A stretch of 64,000 nucleotides of DNA from Cristatella mucedo (GCA_009760855.2 WPIO01000097.1:744001-808000); one strand, 5' to 3'; positions 32,184 through 43,930 are shown, numbered from the stretch's first letter. Numbers and translations: made by a program. Notes: generated from the sequence alone by a model not told the origin.

Positions 32184-34874
32184 CAGGGGTGTCCAACCTT
32201 TTTGCGTTGGGGGGTCACATTTAAAAGGTCCGGGGGGGCCACATGTAAATTGGCGTAGTTGACCGCATCAGAAAATAAGATCGTAATTTAGTATGACTAT
32301 TACTATTATATTTAATAAATAAACCGCAATACAGTAATATTTTTTAGCATAATTATAACTAAAAATAATAAATAATAAAAATTTAATCATGTGTCCTGGA
32401 AAATAATTCGATAGATATTATGGCCAATCTTTTACTTTTGAATTTTAATAACATGAAAAATGAAACATAAAATTTACAAAATTACATGAAAAGGACTCAC
32501 ATAATATTAATGTGTTCGGATTAATTAAATGACACAGGTATTCAATGTCTTCTGCACTGCAGGTATCAATGAGATATTTGGCATTGTTTCTGTCTGCATA
32601 AAAAGTCGACATCTGCTGCAACAGTGGATGTGGCAATTCTAAGGATTCCCGATAAATGTTAATCTGTGAGAACGGATCGAGTCTTTGTTTTCACATTTTT
32701 CAGTCTGGAAAAAAGCTGTTCACAGCAATATGTGCTGCCAAAAAGTGCAATATACCTGCGAGCATGTTTGGCTAGGTTAGGAAAAGACTCTGATGAAACA
32801 TACTGCTTGTAAAAGGTAACAAGGTCATGCTGATCATAAGCAGTTTTTAAATTGCTGTCATTATGAATGTCGATTATTTCGAGTTGAAATTCATCAGGTG
32901 CATCGGAGGGATCCATATTAAATGGATTACTAATCATGTTCATGTCATCCGCATGTTGCTGGAAATCCTGAAACCTCTCTTCGAATTCATCAACAAGTTT
33001 GCTAACAAGAGTGGAGTACTTCATATGAGCCAGCGTTTCAGGCGATCTTTTTGCTAGTGCTGTGAAATGTAACAGTTTCTTCAGATCTAAGTGTTTCCGG
33101 AAAAGTTTCAGCTTTTGCACAAACGCGACAACACACTCATACATTTTATGGACCAGTTGATCCTTACCTTAGAGTTTGACATTAAGATCTGCAAGATGTT
33201 TGGTCATGTCCACCAAAACAGCCAAGTCATTCAACCACTGCTGGTCATCGAGGAAGCCAACATCTTTTCCCTTTTCTGTCATACATGTTTTTATTTCGTC
33301 CCGAAGTGACCAAAACCTGGCTAACGTGTTTGCCCTACTTAGCCAACGGACTTGGCAGAAATAAATAACATCACAATGATCTGATCCCAACTCTTCAAGG
33401 AAAGCCTGAAATTGTCTGTGGTTTAGCGCACGAGACCTTATCACATTGACTGTTGAAACTACATTGTCCATTACATGTTGCATGCTCAAGACCTTTGCAC
33501 ATAGCTGTTCTCGGTGGATGATGCAGTGATGACTGACAATTTTGTGAGTTACTAATTTTACCATTAAAGATATAAATCTATTGTGTCTACCTGTCATTGA
33601 AGGGACTACGTCTGTGGTTAAACCAATCAATTTAGTTTCAGGAAGATTAAGTTTTTGTGAGGACCCTCTTGACCTGATCCAAAATATCCCTCCCCGTTGT
33701 AGTGCCTTTCATTGAACATATATCCAACAGTTCTTCGATTATGACAAACTTTCCTGTTACTCCGCGTACAAACACCGACAGTTGAGCCGTATCGCTATTG
33801 TCCGTGCTTTCGTCGCGCAAGAGAATAAAATTCGCATTCAGCAAGTCTTTTAGTGAGACTTTCTTCTATGTTGGATGCGAGCTCGCCAACTCTTCTAGCA
33901 ACCGTTTGATGAGAAAGACTGACATTCTCTACTTCTGACTTCTTTTCTGGACAGACCACACCAGTAAACAGCCTGAGGCATTCCTTAACAAATTCACCAT
34001 CGGAAAATGCTTTCCCCCGCTTAGCCATAGCTTTAGCTATTAAAAAACCTACTTTGCTTGAAGCCTCAGACTTGTTGCTGACTGCTGTAAACAATGACTG
34101 CTGTCCGATGACGCTCTATTTCAATGAGTTCACGCGATCAATTCGAAGTTGACCAGTCAGGCTGTTGTACCTGTCGCCATGCTTTGTTGAAAAATGTCGC
34201 TTAACATTGTACTCCTTGGCAACGACAATTGTTTCTTGGCATGTTAGGCACATTATCCTACCGAAGCGTTCCATTACAAAATAGTCTACAGTCTAAGATG
34301 CTGTGAAAAGTCTTTCTTCTGCGTCAATTTTTCGTTTTTTGCTAGTATTCACGTTCGCCGCCATTTTTCTCTGTGAAATACAAAGATCAGTTACGAATTG
34401 ATTAATTTATATTTATCACAGCAATATCTTAGTATTAGTAATTAAGTTGAGCAATACGTGTTTTTTTGAAAAACCTACCTGACTGATTCCAGTTCGTGCA
34501 GCAGCAGCTGAGAAACGGCTCTTTTTTTCTATCCACAGCGTGAAACAGCTAATTCCGCTTGCGGAAGCGTTACAAATGTGATCGTAATGGCGCCGCTGTA
34601 GCACAAATATATTACCCCTTCACGCCAAAATGTTCACATGAAGGCTAGCAAAATAAATCGATTTTTGTACCTTCACGCGAAAATAGCCATTCGGACACCT
34701 TCACGCTTCACGCGCGCGTGAAGTACATCACAGCGCCTTATATCGCCATTTGTAATGATTAAAAATTAACAAAAAACATGGAGTGACAAATATCTTTGGG
34801 ATAACGTTGCGGGCCACATAGAAGACTTCGGCGGGCCGGGTTGTGGCCCGCGGGCCACGTGTTGGACACCCCTG
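32184..34874 (-). mobile_element. hAT (Charlie-type) DNA transposon with TIRs and 8-bp target duplication
   Basis: The ends are CAGGGGTGTCCAAC and its perfect 14-bp inverse. The element is flanked by the 8-bp direct repeat GTGTAGAC at 32176-32183 and 34875-34882. Eight-base duplications and CAGGGG-type ends are typical of hAT elements. Length is 2691 bp. It holds one decayed transposase on the minus strand (34364-32659). Four CCTTCACGC-like subterminal motifs lie near the transposase 5' side at about 34618-34725. Exact TIRs and duplication suggest a fairly recent insertion, although the gene is broken. Confidence 0.93.
32659..34364 (-). pseudogene. hAT transposase, BED zinc finger plus RNase H-like core, inactivated
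   Basis: The minus strand starts with ATG at 34364. A BED-type finger follows (CLTCQE...KRHFSTKH; Cys-x2-Cys and His-x4-His). Next are LSHQTVARRVGELASNIE, RDESTDNSDTAQLSVFVRG (catalytic-region Asp), LTTDVVPSMTG, HCIIHREQLCAKVL and VRWLSRANTLARFW. The C-terminal dimerisation region ends YIALFGSTYCCEQLFSRLKN. The order and motifs match the transposase-derived part of vertebrate GTF2IRD2 and related Charlie-group proteins. Damage comprises an in-frame TAG near codon 24 (about 34295), a frameshift before RDESTD at about 33800, a frameshift near 33645 and an in-frame TAA near 33167. It is not functional as it stands. Confidence 0.9.
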
Positions 34875-34882
34875 GTGTAGAC

Positions 34883-36100
34883 ACTAAAGCCAGTTAGGAA
34901 ACAACTTGGCCAAGTAGTTAGCCAAATTCAGCAGCCGAAAGACGTCGATCTTTGACGAAGCTACGTTAAAATCGTCGATTGCGTCGATCTCAGTGTGGTC
35001 TGGCTTATTGCCCCCGGGCCGATAGGACATGGCCCAGGTAATGAGTCCCAGTCTGAGCCTACTTGCACGTGTCTGCGTTAAGGCCCACAGGAATCACGAC
35101 ATCTTCGCTAAAACCTGCATCCGCCGCATCTCGAATATTCCTCAATTTTAAACCCTCTCAAAAGAATGCCACCGATCAACGTATGAACCCCGGTCATGTA
35201 TACAAAATGACTTGTCTCATGAACTATGAACGATGCGGTCATACGTCTCGGGGGAGGGGTTAAAGAAATACTGAATGGCGAGCGTAAAAATTGAAAGCGT
35301 TCAAACAGTAGGAAATCTTCGTTAGAAGGCTGCTGGCCTTATAGTGGGCCACCTGCACGATCCTAGATACTGCATCCACTGTACTGAAGGACTTGGAGCC
35401 AGAGAGCTCACAAATATGCCACCAGGCGTTTAGAGCTGATAAGCTTAGCACTGGATTGCATCGTTTAGTGCCCCTTGGACCAATAACTTCTTAACTAAGA
35501 CAATTGGACTGAATCAGTCTGAGGCCTTGGTAACTTTTCCAATTACCCATTCCTTCACGTGGCATGCCAGTGGTTCTCAAGCAAGTCCCTGTTCTTGAAA
35601 GTGACCCTATGCGACACATGTGCAAGCGGCTGGGCAAGTGGGTAAAGCTTGATTTTGTATTCGCCGCGAAGGCACCCCAACCGATTGACGACTTGGGAAA
35701 ATTCAGCCCTCCGGTTAACAAGATAATTGTGGCATAATGCAACGAACAGCTGGTCTGGCCTGGTCCTTGATTGTGCTTAACTCTCTGGTGCTAGGGAGTC
35801 CTAGGCAATCTGGAAGGCAGTCCTCGTTTAGGCTAGTGAATCTCAGGCTTCGCTTTTTGTATGGTACAGTGAACATGTCTGACCCTAATGCTTACAGAGG
35901 TGTACCTCCGTAGCCATATGGAGCATCCGAAATGACATTGTAAATAGATTCGGTGTCAACCCGAAATTCAATGTCACGGCCAATGACTCTCAGATTAATA
36001 TCCAAAGCGGGTCTTAGTTACGGGTAAATAAAAAAGAGAAGGTATTAAACTCGATCCCTGTCCACAATTAGGGACCGTCTACCTCGGCGGCTTGCTAGAA
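34883..36100. other. Intergenic, nothing recognised
   Basis: No gene or repeat I can identify. Short open frames occur on both strands without similarity or splice support. Confidence 0.35.
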
Positions 36101-36104
36101 ATTT

Positions 36105-36575
36105 AACTAGCTCCTCGGTTCTGCCTAAGATGGACTACTTCCGTTTTGGCTGGGCAACCGAAGACAACCATTAAGCTTCTGCAGCCGGTCGTGAATCAGT
36201 GGCTGCGAAGTCAGTCAACAAATCCCAGAAGTTCAACCGCATCATCTCCTTTGCAGACGGTTTACTGCGACGGTTCCCGGTCGATAAACGGATGCAGAGC
36301 AAAGTTCCTACGCTTGCTCACAAGGACCGCCATGTCTTGGCTCCCGTCTGAACTGCTGGATCAGCTTAATCCTCCTCGTGCTCTCAGGTCCTCTGAGAAC
36401 GAACGCTAAATTAGCTGTGCCATCGATTCACTGGCAGACTGTTGACCAGATAAGCTTTAGCTCTGAGCGTTCTAGGCTGTGAACTCCCACAATTCGTACG
36501 CAATGACGTCTATTCTCCTGCTGCCGACTGCGGCACATCTTGTCTAGCCGTGCCGAGCTGCTACTTACATGCTAC
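36105..36575 (+). repeat. LINE family B remnant, interrupted at 36575
   Basis: Plus-strand traces equivalent to [17 protein letters not shown] (about 36110-36165) and [13 protein letters not shown] (about 36290-36325), then the 3' region 'gccgactg.ggcacatctt...gctgctact'. The match resumes after the LTR-like insert at 37487. Confidence 0.65.
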
Positions 36576-36881
36576 TGCACTGGAGAAGCTCTCAGGTTAG
36601 CCGCGATACTAACCCTTGCCTTAGTTGGTCTGACTAGGGCACCTAGAGCAACCCGTAACTGGCGGACTAGCCAAGTAGAATTGGGTAGGGGACACATTAG
36701 TTAACCGGGAATGGAGCGATGTGTCAGTCTGACAGAGAGACCCGCTCAGGTTAGAATAGAGCTTTGGTCAGACAAAGAGCGGTCAGGATGCGGACCAACT
36801 ATCGCACTCCATTAGACAAAGAGCGAAAGCATGGCAAGCTGGCGCAAGAGCTCAGAGAGAGAGGAGAGAGAGAGAGAGATG

Positions 36882-36978
<97 letters not shown>

Positions 36979-37486
36979 TGTGTAAACGAGACGACTGACA
37001 GAGCTCGGGGCTGCAGCTTTGGTAGTCGATGCGAGACTACTCTTCGAGAGCACGAGAGTCAAACCTAAGGCGACGAACAAGTAACTGCAACTTAGGCTTC
37101 GCGGTTGTGTTCTGTCGGCTACTCAGTTAGCTGCTCATATCTTGGGGTGCTGTAGCGATCCGCCTTCGGGTTCGGGACCATCGCTAGCGACGCAGACGTA
37201 GGGTAGCTTATTGGAGTCGGGCTTCGGGAGTTCTCTCGCAGTTAACTCCCGCCGCGCAACGCGTTGGGTAGTTTATTATACTCGGGCTTCGGGAGTTCGC
37301 GCGGCTAACTCCGTTGGTCCGGTGCGCGAAGCATAAAGCGCTTGCGCTGGCGCGTAACCGTTACTAACAGGCCCACAGTAAACTGTGGCTTTCGGCATCC
37401 AGTTGTGGTGGCCGCTTGTGTTTCAGCAGCGCTGCGTTACACCGTCCACCTGCAGAGAACCGGGGGACGAGCTTCTGCACGGTTAC
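36576..37486 (+). mobile_element. LTR-like repeat copy 1, inserted in a LINE
   Basis: It starts TGCACTGG and ends GGTTAC, flanked by the 5-bp direct repeat GCTAC (36571-36575 and 37487-37491). It interrupts a LINE B copy. A second copy lies inverted at 38821-39565. Copy 1 contains a (GA)n expansion at 36853-36976 and a tandem duplication of a block with 'TCGGGCTTCGGGAGTTC' (37216 and 37285). A 'CCCACA.TAAACTGT' stretch followed by 'CGGC.TCCAGTTGTGG' resembles the polyadenylation and end region of an LTR. No coding sequence is present. It could be a solo LTR or a non-autonomous element of another kind. Confidence 0.65.
36853..36976. repeat. (GA)n microsatellite
   Basis: About 120 bp, almost perfect from 36891, within the LTR-like copy 1. 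Copy 2 lacks it. Confidence 0.95.
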
Positions 37487-38035
37487 GCTACGAACTACCT
37501 CAACTGCCCTCCTGACTCAGCTACGCGATCAACGGATACAGAGCAAAGCTCTTACGCTGACCCACAAGGCCCGCCACGGCTTGGCTCCTCCGTACCTAGC
37601 AGAACTGCTGCACCAGTTTCAGCCTCTTCGTGTTTTCAGGTCTTGTATGGACAATAAATGAGCTGTTCCATTCCTCCGCTTAAAGACCGTTGGCGATAGA
37701 AGCTTTAGCTCTGCAGGTCCAAGACTGTGGAACTCTTCCACAATTCTCATGCAGTGACAACTACTCTTCTGCTGCCGACTCATCCTTTCCAGCGGTCCTG
37801 AGCTGCTACTTCTATGCTACTCAATATCTCAAACTGTTCTCCTGACTCAACTATGCTTCCCACTTTCTCTTTGTTGCGTGAGATGGAGTCTGTTGGCTAT
37901 CGAATGCGTACCGAAAGCCGCTTAGGCTGCGAGTGCGCTATTCAAAACTCTCCCGCGAAACACCGCATAGTCTTTATGGCTTTGTGGAGTTACAGACGGA
38001 GATACATTACGTTAAGTTACATTACATTTGCTCCT
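37487..38035 (+). repeat. LINE family B remnants, two fragments
   Basis: A short continuation of the interrupted copy (CTACCTCAACTGCCCTCCTGAC) to about 37515. A second fragment starts with the ORF2 tail (RIQSKALTLTHKARHGLAPP) and runs through the 3' UTR to a TTACATTACATT tail at about 38015-38030. Confidence 0.75.
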
Positions 38036-38705
38036 CACTTTCTCTTTATTGCATGAGTCTTTTGCAACCAAATGAGTTTAGGCCGCTTAGACTTTGGTTT
38101 CGCTGCTTAAACTCTCTTTAAATACCCACTTAGTTATTGCGATCTGGTTGAGTTGCAAATCGAAACAGTTTGTGTGACTTCATTGAGTGACAGATTGAGG
38201 CATATATAGCCTGTAAATACATACTGTAAGCACGAACAACACATACTACTACAGAGAATGCAAGCATCACTTCCTAGTATATTTTGTTTAGTAGAGGAGA
38301 CAGTCTATAGTACATTTCCAAGATGCCGCCAGTCAAAAACAGTAGCTGCTCACGCTCATAAACACTCATCAGATTAGATTCAAGCTCTGGTTTTTAAACC
38401 GATTCTATAAAATCCCCTCATTTCACAGTACTATTTAACGAGGTAGATTCAGTAGCCGGTTTCGTCTCGTAACCTGCGAAGTGCAGAAATAAACTTGTGG
38501 GAAGTATACGTCAATAAGCTGGAGCACCATAAATACTACTGACGATCGCGATGTGACACTCTTTTAGAACTGCCAGTAACCTCATAATTTCAAAATCTGA
38601 TGGCTTACGTCAAGGCGCCTCGGGGTCGTGAACGACAACTACGCCTACTCAGTTTGGAGGCACAATGTGGGCGTTCGGTACCTAAAGAATCTGCCGCATG
38701 CATTA
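38036..38705. other. Intergenic, nothing recognised
   Basis: No coding or repeat similarity recognised between the LINE B tail and the SINE. Confidence 0.35.
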
Positions 38706-38707
38706 TT

Positions 38708-38820
38708 ACCGGGTCGTGATGGCACAGGAGGTAAGCTGCTCGCACTTCACGACCGAGATCGTTAGTTCGAATCCTGCAGTTGGGCGATTATTTATCGGTG
38801 GTGGTAGCCGATATAAGGCT
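38708..38820 (+). repeat. SINE family B, 5' part (split by LTR-like copy 2)
   Basis: GGGTCGTGATGGCACAGGAGG (box A-like) and TAGTTCGAATCC (box B) match the family B SINEs. The 3' part of the same SINE, CTTTTAC...GAGGCTGCTTAATCAG, appears at 39566-39605 on the other side of the insertion. Confidence 0.75.
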
Positions 38821-39565
38821 GTAACCTCGAAGATGTTCGTCCCCCGGTTCTCTACCGGTGGACTGTGCGATGCACTGTGGTTAAAACACAAGCGGCCACA
38901 ACTGGGCGCCGAAACCGACAGTTTATTGTGGGACTGTCAGCAGTGGTTACGCGCCGGCGCAAGCACTTTACGCGGTGCGAACCGGACCGACGTAATTAAC
39001 TGCGAGAAGAACTCCTGGAGCCCGAGTACAATAAACTACCCTATTGCGCGTCGCTGGAATGGTCCCGACCCCGAAGGCGGACCGCTACAGCACCCCAAGA
39101 TACGAGCAGCTAACTGAGTGGCCGGAAGAACACAACTTCGCAGTCTAAGTTGCACTTAGCTGTTCGTCGCCGTAATTTCTACTCTCGTGCTCTCGAAGCG
39201 TAGTCTCGCATCGACTACCGAAGCTGCAATCCGAGCTCTGGCAGTCGTCCCCCTTATATACTCTCATTTGAACTTCTGACCTCGCGTGCAGCTGCTATTT
39301 TCTCAGCTCCGCTCTTGGCGTCAGTTCTCAGACTCATTCGTTTCTGCCTGTAGCCTATTAAATGGCTCCTGCGCCAGCATGCCGTCCTCTCGCTCAATGT
39401 CAGCTTAACCACAATAGTCGGGCCATCTCCTAACCGCATCGCCTGCACAGAGCTCCATTCTAACCTGAGCTAGGTGGACCAGGAGCCGGATCTGTACAAG
39501 GTGCCTTAGTCGAACCCACAAAGGCAAGGGTTCGCGTAGCGGCTTAATAGAGCTGCCCCAGTGCA
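38821..39565 (-). mobile_element. LTR-like repeat copy 2, inverted relative to copy 1, inserted in a SINE
   Basis: The reverse complement starts TGCACTGGGGCAGCTCT and ends GAGGTTAC, matching both limits of copy 1, with intermediate blocks such as 'CTGCTCGTATCTTGGGGTGCTGTAG'. It lacks the (GA)n and the internal duplication. The flanks share only two or three bases, so a target duplication is not clear. The split SINE on either side fixes its borders. Confidence 0.7.
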
Positions 39566-39605
39566 CTTTTACCACCATGCAAATGAGGCTGCTTAATCAG
39601 GTAAT
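39566..39605 (+). repeat. SINE family B, 3' part
   Basis: Continuation of the SINE that begins at 38708. It ends GAGGCTGCTTAATCAGGTAAT, as in the other two copies. Confidence 0.65.
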
Positions 39606-40856
39606 AATTCCTTAGGAGCTAGCTTAACACCATTCTCATATTTATAACTTTATTTTTTCAAGGTTCATTGGCCGCTAATATAAATTGATCTGCCTCGCCT
39701 CTACAGATACAATTTTTACTAGAAATGCTGTTTGGTCTCACTATTCAGATTTTTCACACTTCAGATTTTTAACCGGCCGAATATCTGGACACGTTGTTAT
39801 CTAAAGACTACTAACACTATGTAAAAAAGCTAAATCGCTATTAACGGGTTACTACTATCGTAGGTTTGAAGGTTAAATGCTGACCTTGAAATTTAGAGCA
39901 CGAAAACTAAAGAGGTCTATGGCAAATGTGCCACCGAACGCTCTTTCTCTGTTCAGGCCCTCGAGATGCCTGCTCAACAACAATGTTAGTTGCATCACCC
40001 AACAATGGAGCATCTACATGCAAATTTTCAGCTACCTGGCCAGTCTTAGGCGATCGAAAGCTTATATAGCTATTACACAATGTTAAATCTATGGGGACTA
40101 AGAAAATCTCGGTACCTTATGGACCCCGTTAGCAAAAATATAAAAACTAAGGTCAATCATGACCGGCCAGTGGGTCATATGTCTGACTTCGACCCTGACA
40201 GAGATGCTAATGTTTTACGCTGTATTTTTGCGACATGACGTAAGCAGATTACGCTCGAGTTGCTTGTTTTCCGAATGCGAATCGCCTGAAGAAGTGTTTT
40301 AAACACTATAAACAAATCTATTGTTCTGTAGCTCAGGGGAGCTCACACAAGTTTGAGCTGGGATGCCAGAAAAGGGTGGCATCATCTCCCCATGTCAAGT
40401 CCAATCTCCATCAGCGGTAAAAAGCCTAGAAAGAACAGTTCCATTAACCAGAGGCGAGCCGTATCCTGTTAGCAGCGATCTGCTATCTAATTCTCGAAGG
40501 TATTTCCGTCGGTATTCCCTACTAGTTGGCTCCGTAAGCTTTCCTATTCTGAAAAATCAGAGATTGCTGGCCTTTTCAATTGCTCTTAAGTTTGCGAAAG
40601 TATGACCGGGCGAGGTATCGCGGAAGTTCTTTTTTCACCCGGTCTCATTAAGTAGCCCAACCCGTAGGGAAGCTTCGTTAACGGGAGGTACGGTAGCTCA
40701 TAGCCATAGTAACGGGTCAATACTTCCGGTAAGTACAACTTTACACTAGTACCAAGCAGTAAACTTCCATGAAGAGTTTCGATGCAGAGTTTCTGATGAG
40801 CTTAAATTAACCATTCAACTCTGCACGCTAGATTTTAGGTTCTCTCGGGAGGAATC
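39606..40856. other. 5' flank of the small four-exon gene, nothing else recognised
   Basis: No repeat recognised. The promoter of the gene starting at 40857 should lie here; no core motif is evident. Confidence 0.35.
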
Positions 40857-42586
40857 ATGGCTGCATCTGGCATTCAGGAACATAATGAAGCCCGTAGAAA
40901 AGAAAGAGTACTGCTGAAGAAAGCTTACTTCATGAAAAGGCTTTCACAGCAAGGCCAAATAGAAGTTGAGAATGCGGTAAGTTTGATAGTGTGGTTTTCC
41001 CGTATTTTTATCGTCGATTCCGCTCAACCGCGATTGTCATCATAGCTCACGTTCAAATTGGTGCTAGACAGGCGTTGACTTCAGGGCGGCTCTTCCCAGA
41101 TGTCGGATGTTGTCCCCAAATTGTTGATATAATGCCGATTAATTGATTGACATGCTTACAGTGGTCTCCTGACTTTCGATAATGAGTATTCTTGGCTCGG
41201 GCGCTCACTAGTAGCAAATCTGGAAACTGGTGTAAGTAGCCAGCAACAAAAACGACTACGCACTAGAAGCTGCAGAGAGGGTCCATGCTCGGTACGTGAG
41301 GTCGCACGGACCAGAATTAAGTTGCGCTGGTTGGTGTTCGGCATCAGACATAAAGACGATGGTATTAAAAAGAACTACAGATAACGTCTTTGGCTTATAT
41401 GACTATCCTATTGTGGGGCTCCTTACTTGGGAATGCACGATGGAAGAAATTTATGACAGTTATCAAATCCAAGTCGTAGTTTTCTCCAATATGTTACAAT
41501 TTTTATGGGTATTGCATATATCCAAGATGCGTAATAATATGCTCATGCATTAACCAGTAGAAGTTTTTCAAAGGATTCATTTCATTGTGACGACTATCAG
41601 GTCGTTTGAGATATTTAAATTACACTCCCCAAAAAAATCCCTAGTGACATGCCATAAAATTTATTGCACCCAAAGATAGTTTAATCTTGCATAGGAAATT
41701 TTCGGACCAAGTGATTGCTACGCTAGTGAAAATTCGTCCAGTTTTTGGGTTGTGAGAAGATATGAATGCACGAAGAGGCTGGCTGACAGTTCAGTAGGCT
41801 CGAATAACTTAACGCCAATAACGGTGCATTAAGAGTTAAGGTGGCACCTGTCTTTTAGCATGGCGAAGACATTTGCCATCAAAGCTTGGCGATGACACTT
41901 TTGAGCGTGGCCCGAACTTGACACGCGATCAAGCGAGGGCAAGACATAAGCATATCGCTGTAGAACGCTGTGCACGATCTCCTGAGACCTCAGCAACGAG
42001 CCGGAACGGTGAACTCGCAGCAGCTGCTGCAGCGTGCAGGCTCGTACGAAGAGGAGCTGACCTCAAGGCGGGTCGGCAGCCCGCCGGGCATCCAACTGCA
42101 CCACAGCGACAGCGTGGATAGGTAGGGTGGTGCCCACACTGCGGCACCGCTGCCCGCGGTCTGTCGGCACTTTGTGGCTCCAGCGACTTCGGCGGCACAG
42201 ATTAATCGGCCGCGAGCTGCTGTCCACTATTCGTGGAGAATCGAGATTCTTGTCGGGAGTCGGAGATCGCCGAGAATTTACGTTGCAGGTACCGCAGGGC
42301 CCAGCACCAGGAGGACCTTCGTGGTCAGTATTCGGCCAAGATACCGCACAGATACTCGGTAAGAGCAAGGAGCGTAGTGTGTCTGCGAGAGCAAGTAATG
42401 TCATCGCGATCCTGCTTGACGAGGGGGAGTAGGCGGCAGCTTCTTGATATAGCGGCTACAAATAGACTGCCCACTTGGGAGGTTCGCGCATATTACGCGC
42501 GGTTCGCACGTACACGCGATGGCACGTGGCAGCCGTGCGCCGACAGCTGGCAGCTAAGCAAAAGCAACGTCTACTACGACCCTTAG
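40857..42586 (+). CDS. Small four-exon gene, unknown family (about 164 residues)
   Basis: Exons: 40857-40976, 41964-42121, 42299 minus ten, i.e. 42289-42358, and 42440-42586. Phases are 0, 2 and 0, and every border is GT/AG. The start ATG has a good Kozak context (GGAATCATGG). The first exon encodes a basic helix-like segment (RRKERVLLKKAYFMKRLSQQ). Exon 2 contains NSQQLLQRAGSYEEELTSRR and exon 3 YRRAQHQEDLRGQYSAKIPH. Exon 4 is aromatic-rich (TWEVRAYYARFARTRDGTW) and ends KSNVYYDP-stop. The exon 2 acceptor could instead be at 41993 (in-frame CAG), removing ten residues. There is no signal peptide or membrane span. I do not recognise a family. The agreement of four open exons in phase is the evidence that it is real. 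Exons 2-4 are markedly GC-rich. It converges on the CCDC14 gene. Confidence 0.7.
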
Positions 42587-43020
42587 AGTAATACCACCGA
42601 GTAAATGGCGTCGGTAGGAGTGAGTGAGTGCTATGTCTTTGGACTGATACAGAGAGCCAATCATGCAACGCATCTTCAACTGTCAGGTAGCAAGTAGGTC
42701 TATCGCAGCGGTACTGGCTCTACTGCAAGCGCTATAGTGCTAACGTGCAGAGCTAGAGCAACGGCCCAGCTGGGTGGGCATAACTATGTAGAATAACTGG
42801 AAGGAATTATCAGTAGAGTCCGACAGGCTAGCTATGCTTGAGTCATTAACGTGAGCTCCGAAGCCAGCATTATCCAGATGTTCAGAGGCTCAACCTTCCT
42901 AAGTGGGGAGAATTTGTGCAATCGGTCGATTCCACTTCAGCAGAGGTTTCTGCTGCAGAGCAGCACAGTGCAGCATAGCTAACGCACAGTAAATCAGTAC
43001 TCAGACAGTGACAGGAAATA
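42587..43020. other. Intergenic, 3' flank of the small gene
   Basis: Nothing recognised. Polyadenylation site not seen. Confidence 0.3.
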
Positions 43021-43024
43021 AAGC

Positions 43025-43062
<38 letters not shown>

Positions 43063-43262
43063 TAAAAGTAGTAGTAGTAATAAGACATTTGTATAACACC
43101 CTAAGATAACTAAATCTCTACCTGGGCACTTTAAATATACTGTAAGGTTATGACAGCCACAAGCAGCCCAAGCCTTTGCCAGCAGCAATACAGGGTGACC
43201 CTGCCTAGAAAGAGATTCAGTTCTCTGAGGGCGCTATACAAATATATTTTTATTATTATTAC
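43025..43262. repeat. Two LINE family A-like 3' tails in opposite orientation
   Basis: 43025-43145 is a minus-strand tail, (ATT)n plus 'ACACCCTAAGATAACTAAATCTC'. 43195-43262 is a plus-strand tail, 'CCTAGAAAGAGATTCAGTTCTCTGAGGGCGCTATACAAATA' followed by ATT repeats. They form a loose inverted pair between the two converging genes. Confidence 0.65.
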
Positions 43263-43930
43263 TCCAGCAATTGATGAATCGCTGCTGCACCGTTGCAACC
43301 TATGAGGCGGCAGTAGCAGCAGCGGCAGCAGCAGCAAGTGTGTAATGCAGTCAATTGATCTGTCCAGGGTAAGCGAGTAAATATGGACTTGTATGCTTTC
43401 GTTCCAGAACTTCGACTACACGAGCCAGTGGTGATGGCAGGCAGGCAGGCCAGCCACAGGTGGCTTTACGATTTTTTGCAGTCATCCTTCCTTTCGACTC
43501 TGCTTTGCACTTGACTAAGTGTCTCGTCTTGCTCACACACGGCCTTGGCAAGTGCTCACTCAATGGTCATGGACACTTCACCAGGCCCGATGACTACGTG
43601 CTCAATTATAATCTTAAGCCTGCGTCGTGGACGCACCGCTATGCATGCAGCTCATGAGAAGTTATCTGTTCACCCATGTTGTTGTACGAGTAAAACACAT
43701 TCACCCAAATCCACAGGCAAGCGCCACATCTATTTAAAAAAGGGGCCGCACGCAGGCAGGCCGGCGCCAAGCCCCATCCCCCGAGACGTGCCGCCACCTT
43801 CGAACCGAGAGCCGCGGTGCAGCGAGAACCGAGAAGGAGAGCGGCTTCTGAGAGCGAGTGAGTCTCGCTCTCGAGCGAGCGCGCAGCAAAGGGCAGGCGC
43901 GCGCCATTGGCCCAACGCTGGCTGCAACGC
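43263..43930. other. Probable 3' UTR/3' flank of CCDC14
   Basis: Sequence between the LINE tails and the stop codon of the minus-strand gene. It contains GC-rich stretches and no recognised gene. Confidence 0.35.

Noticed and set aside
38698-39117. 139-residue plus-strand open frame
   Set aside because: It crosses the SINE/LTR-like junction at 38820 and so joins two unrelated repeats.
41160-41293. Possible extra exon of the small gene (TTACAG acceptor at 41160, GTACGT donor near 41293)
   Set aside because: The only open frame there needs entry in a phase that does not match the preceding exon (phase 0), whereas 41964 or 41994 fits.
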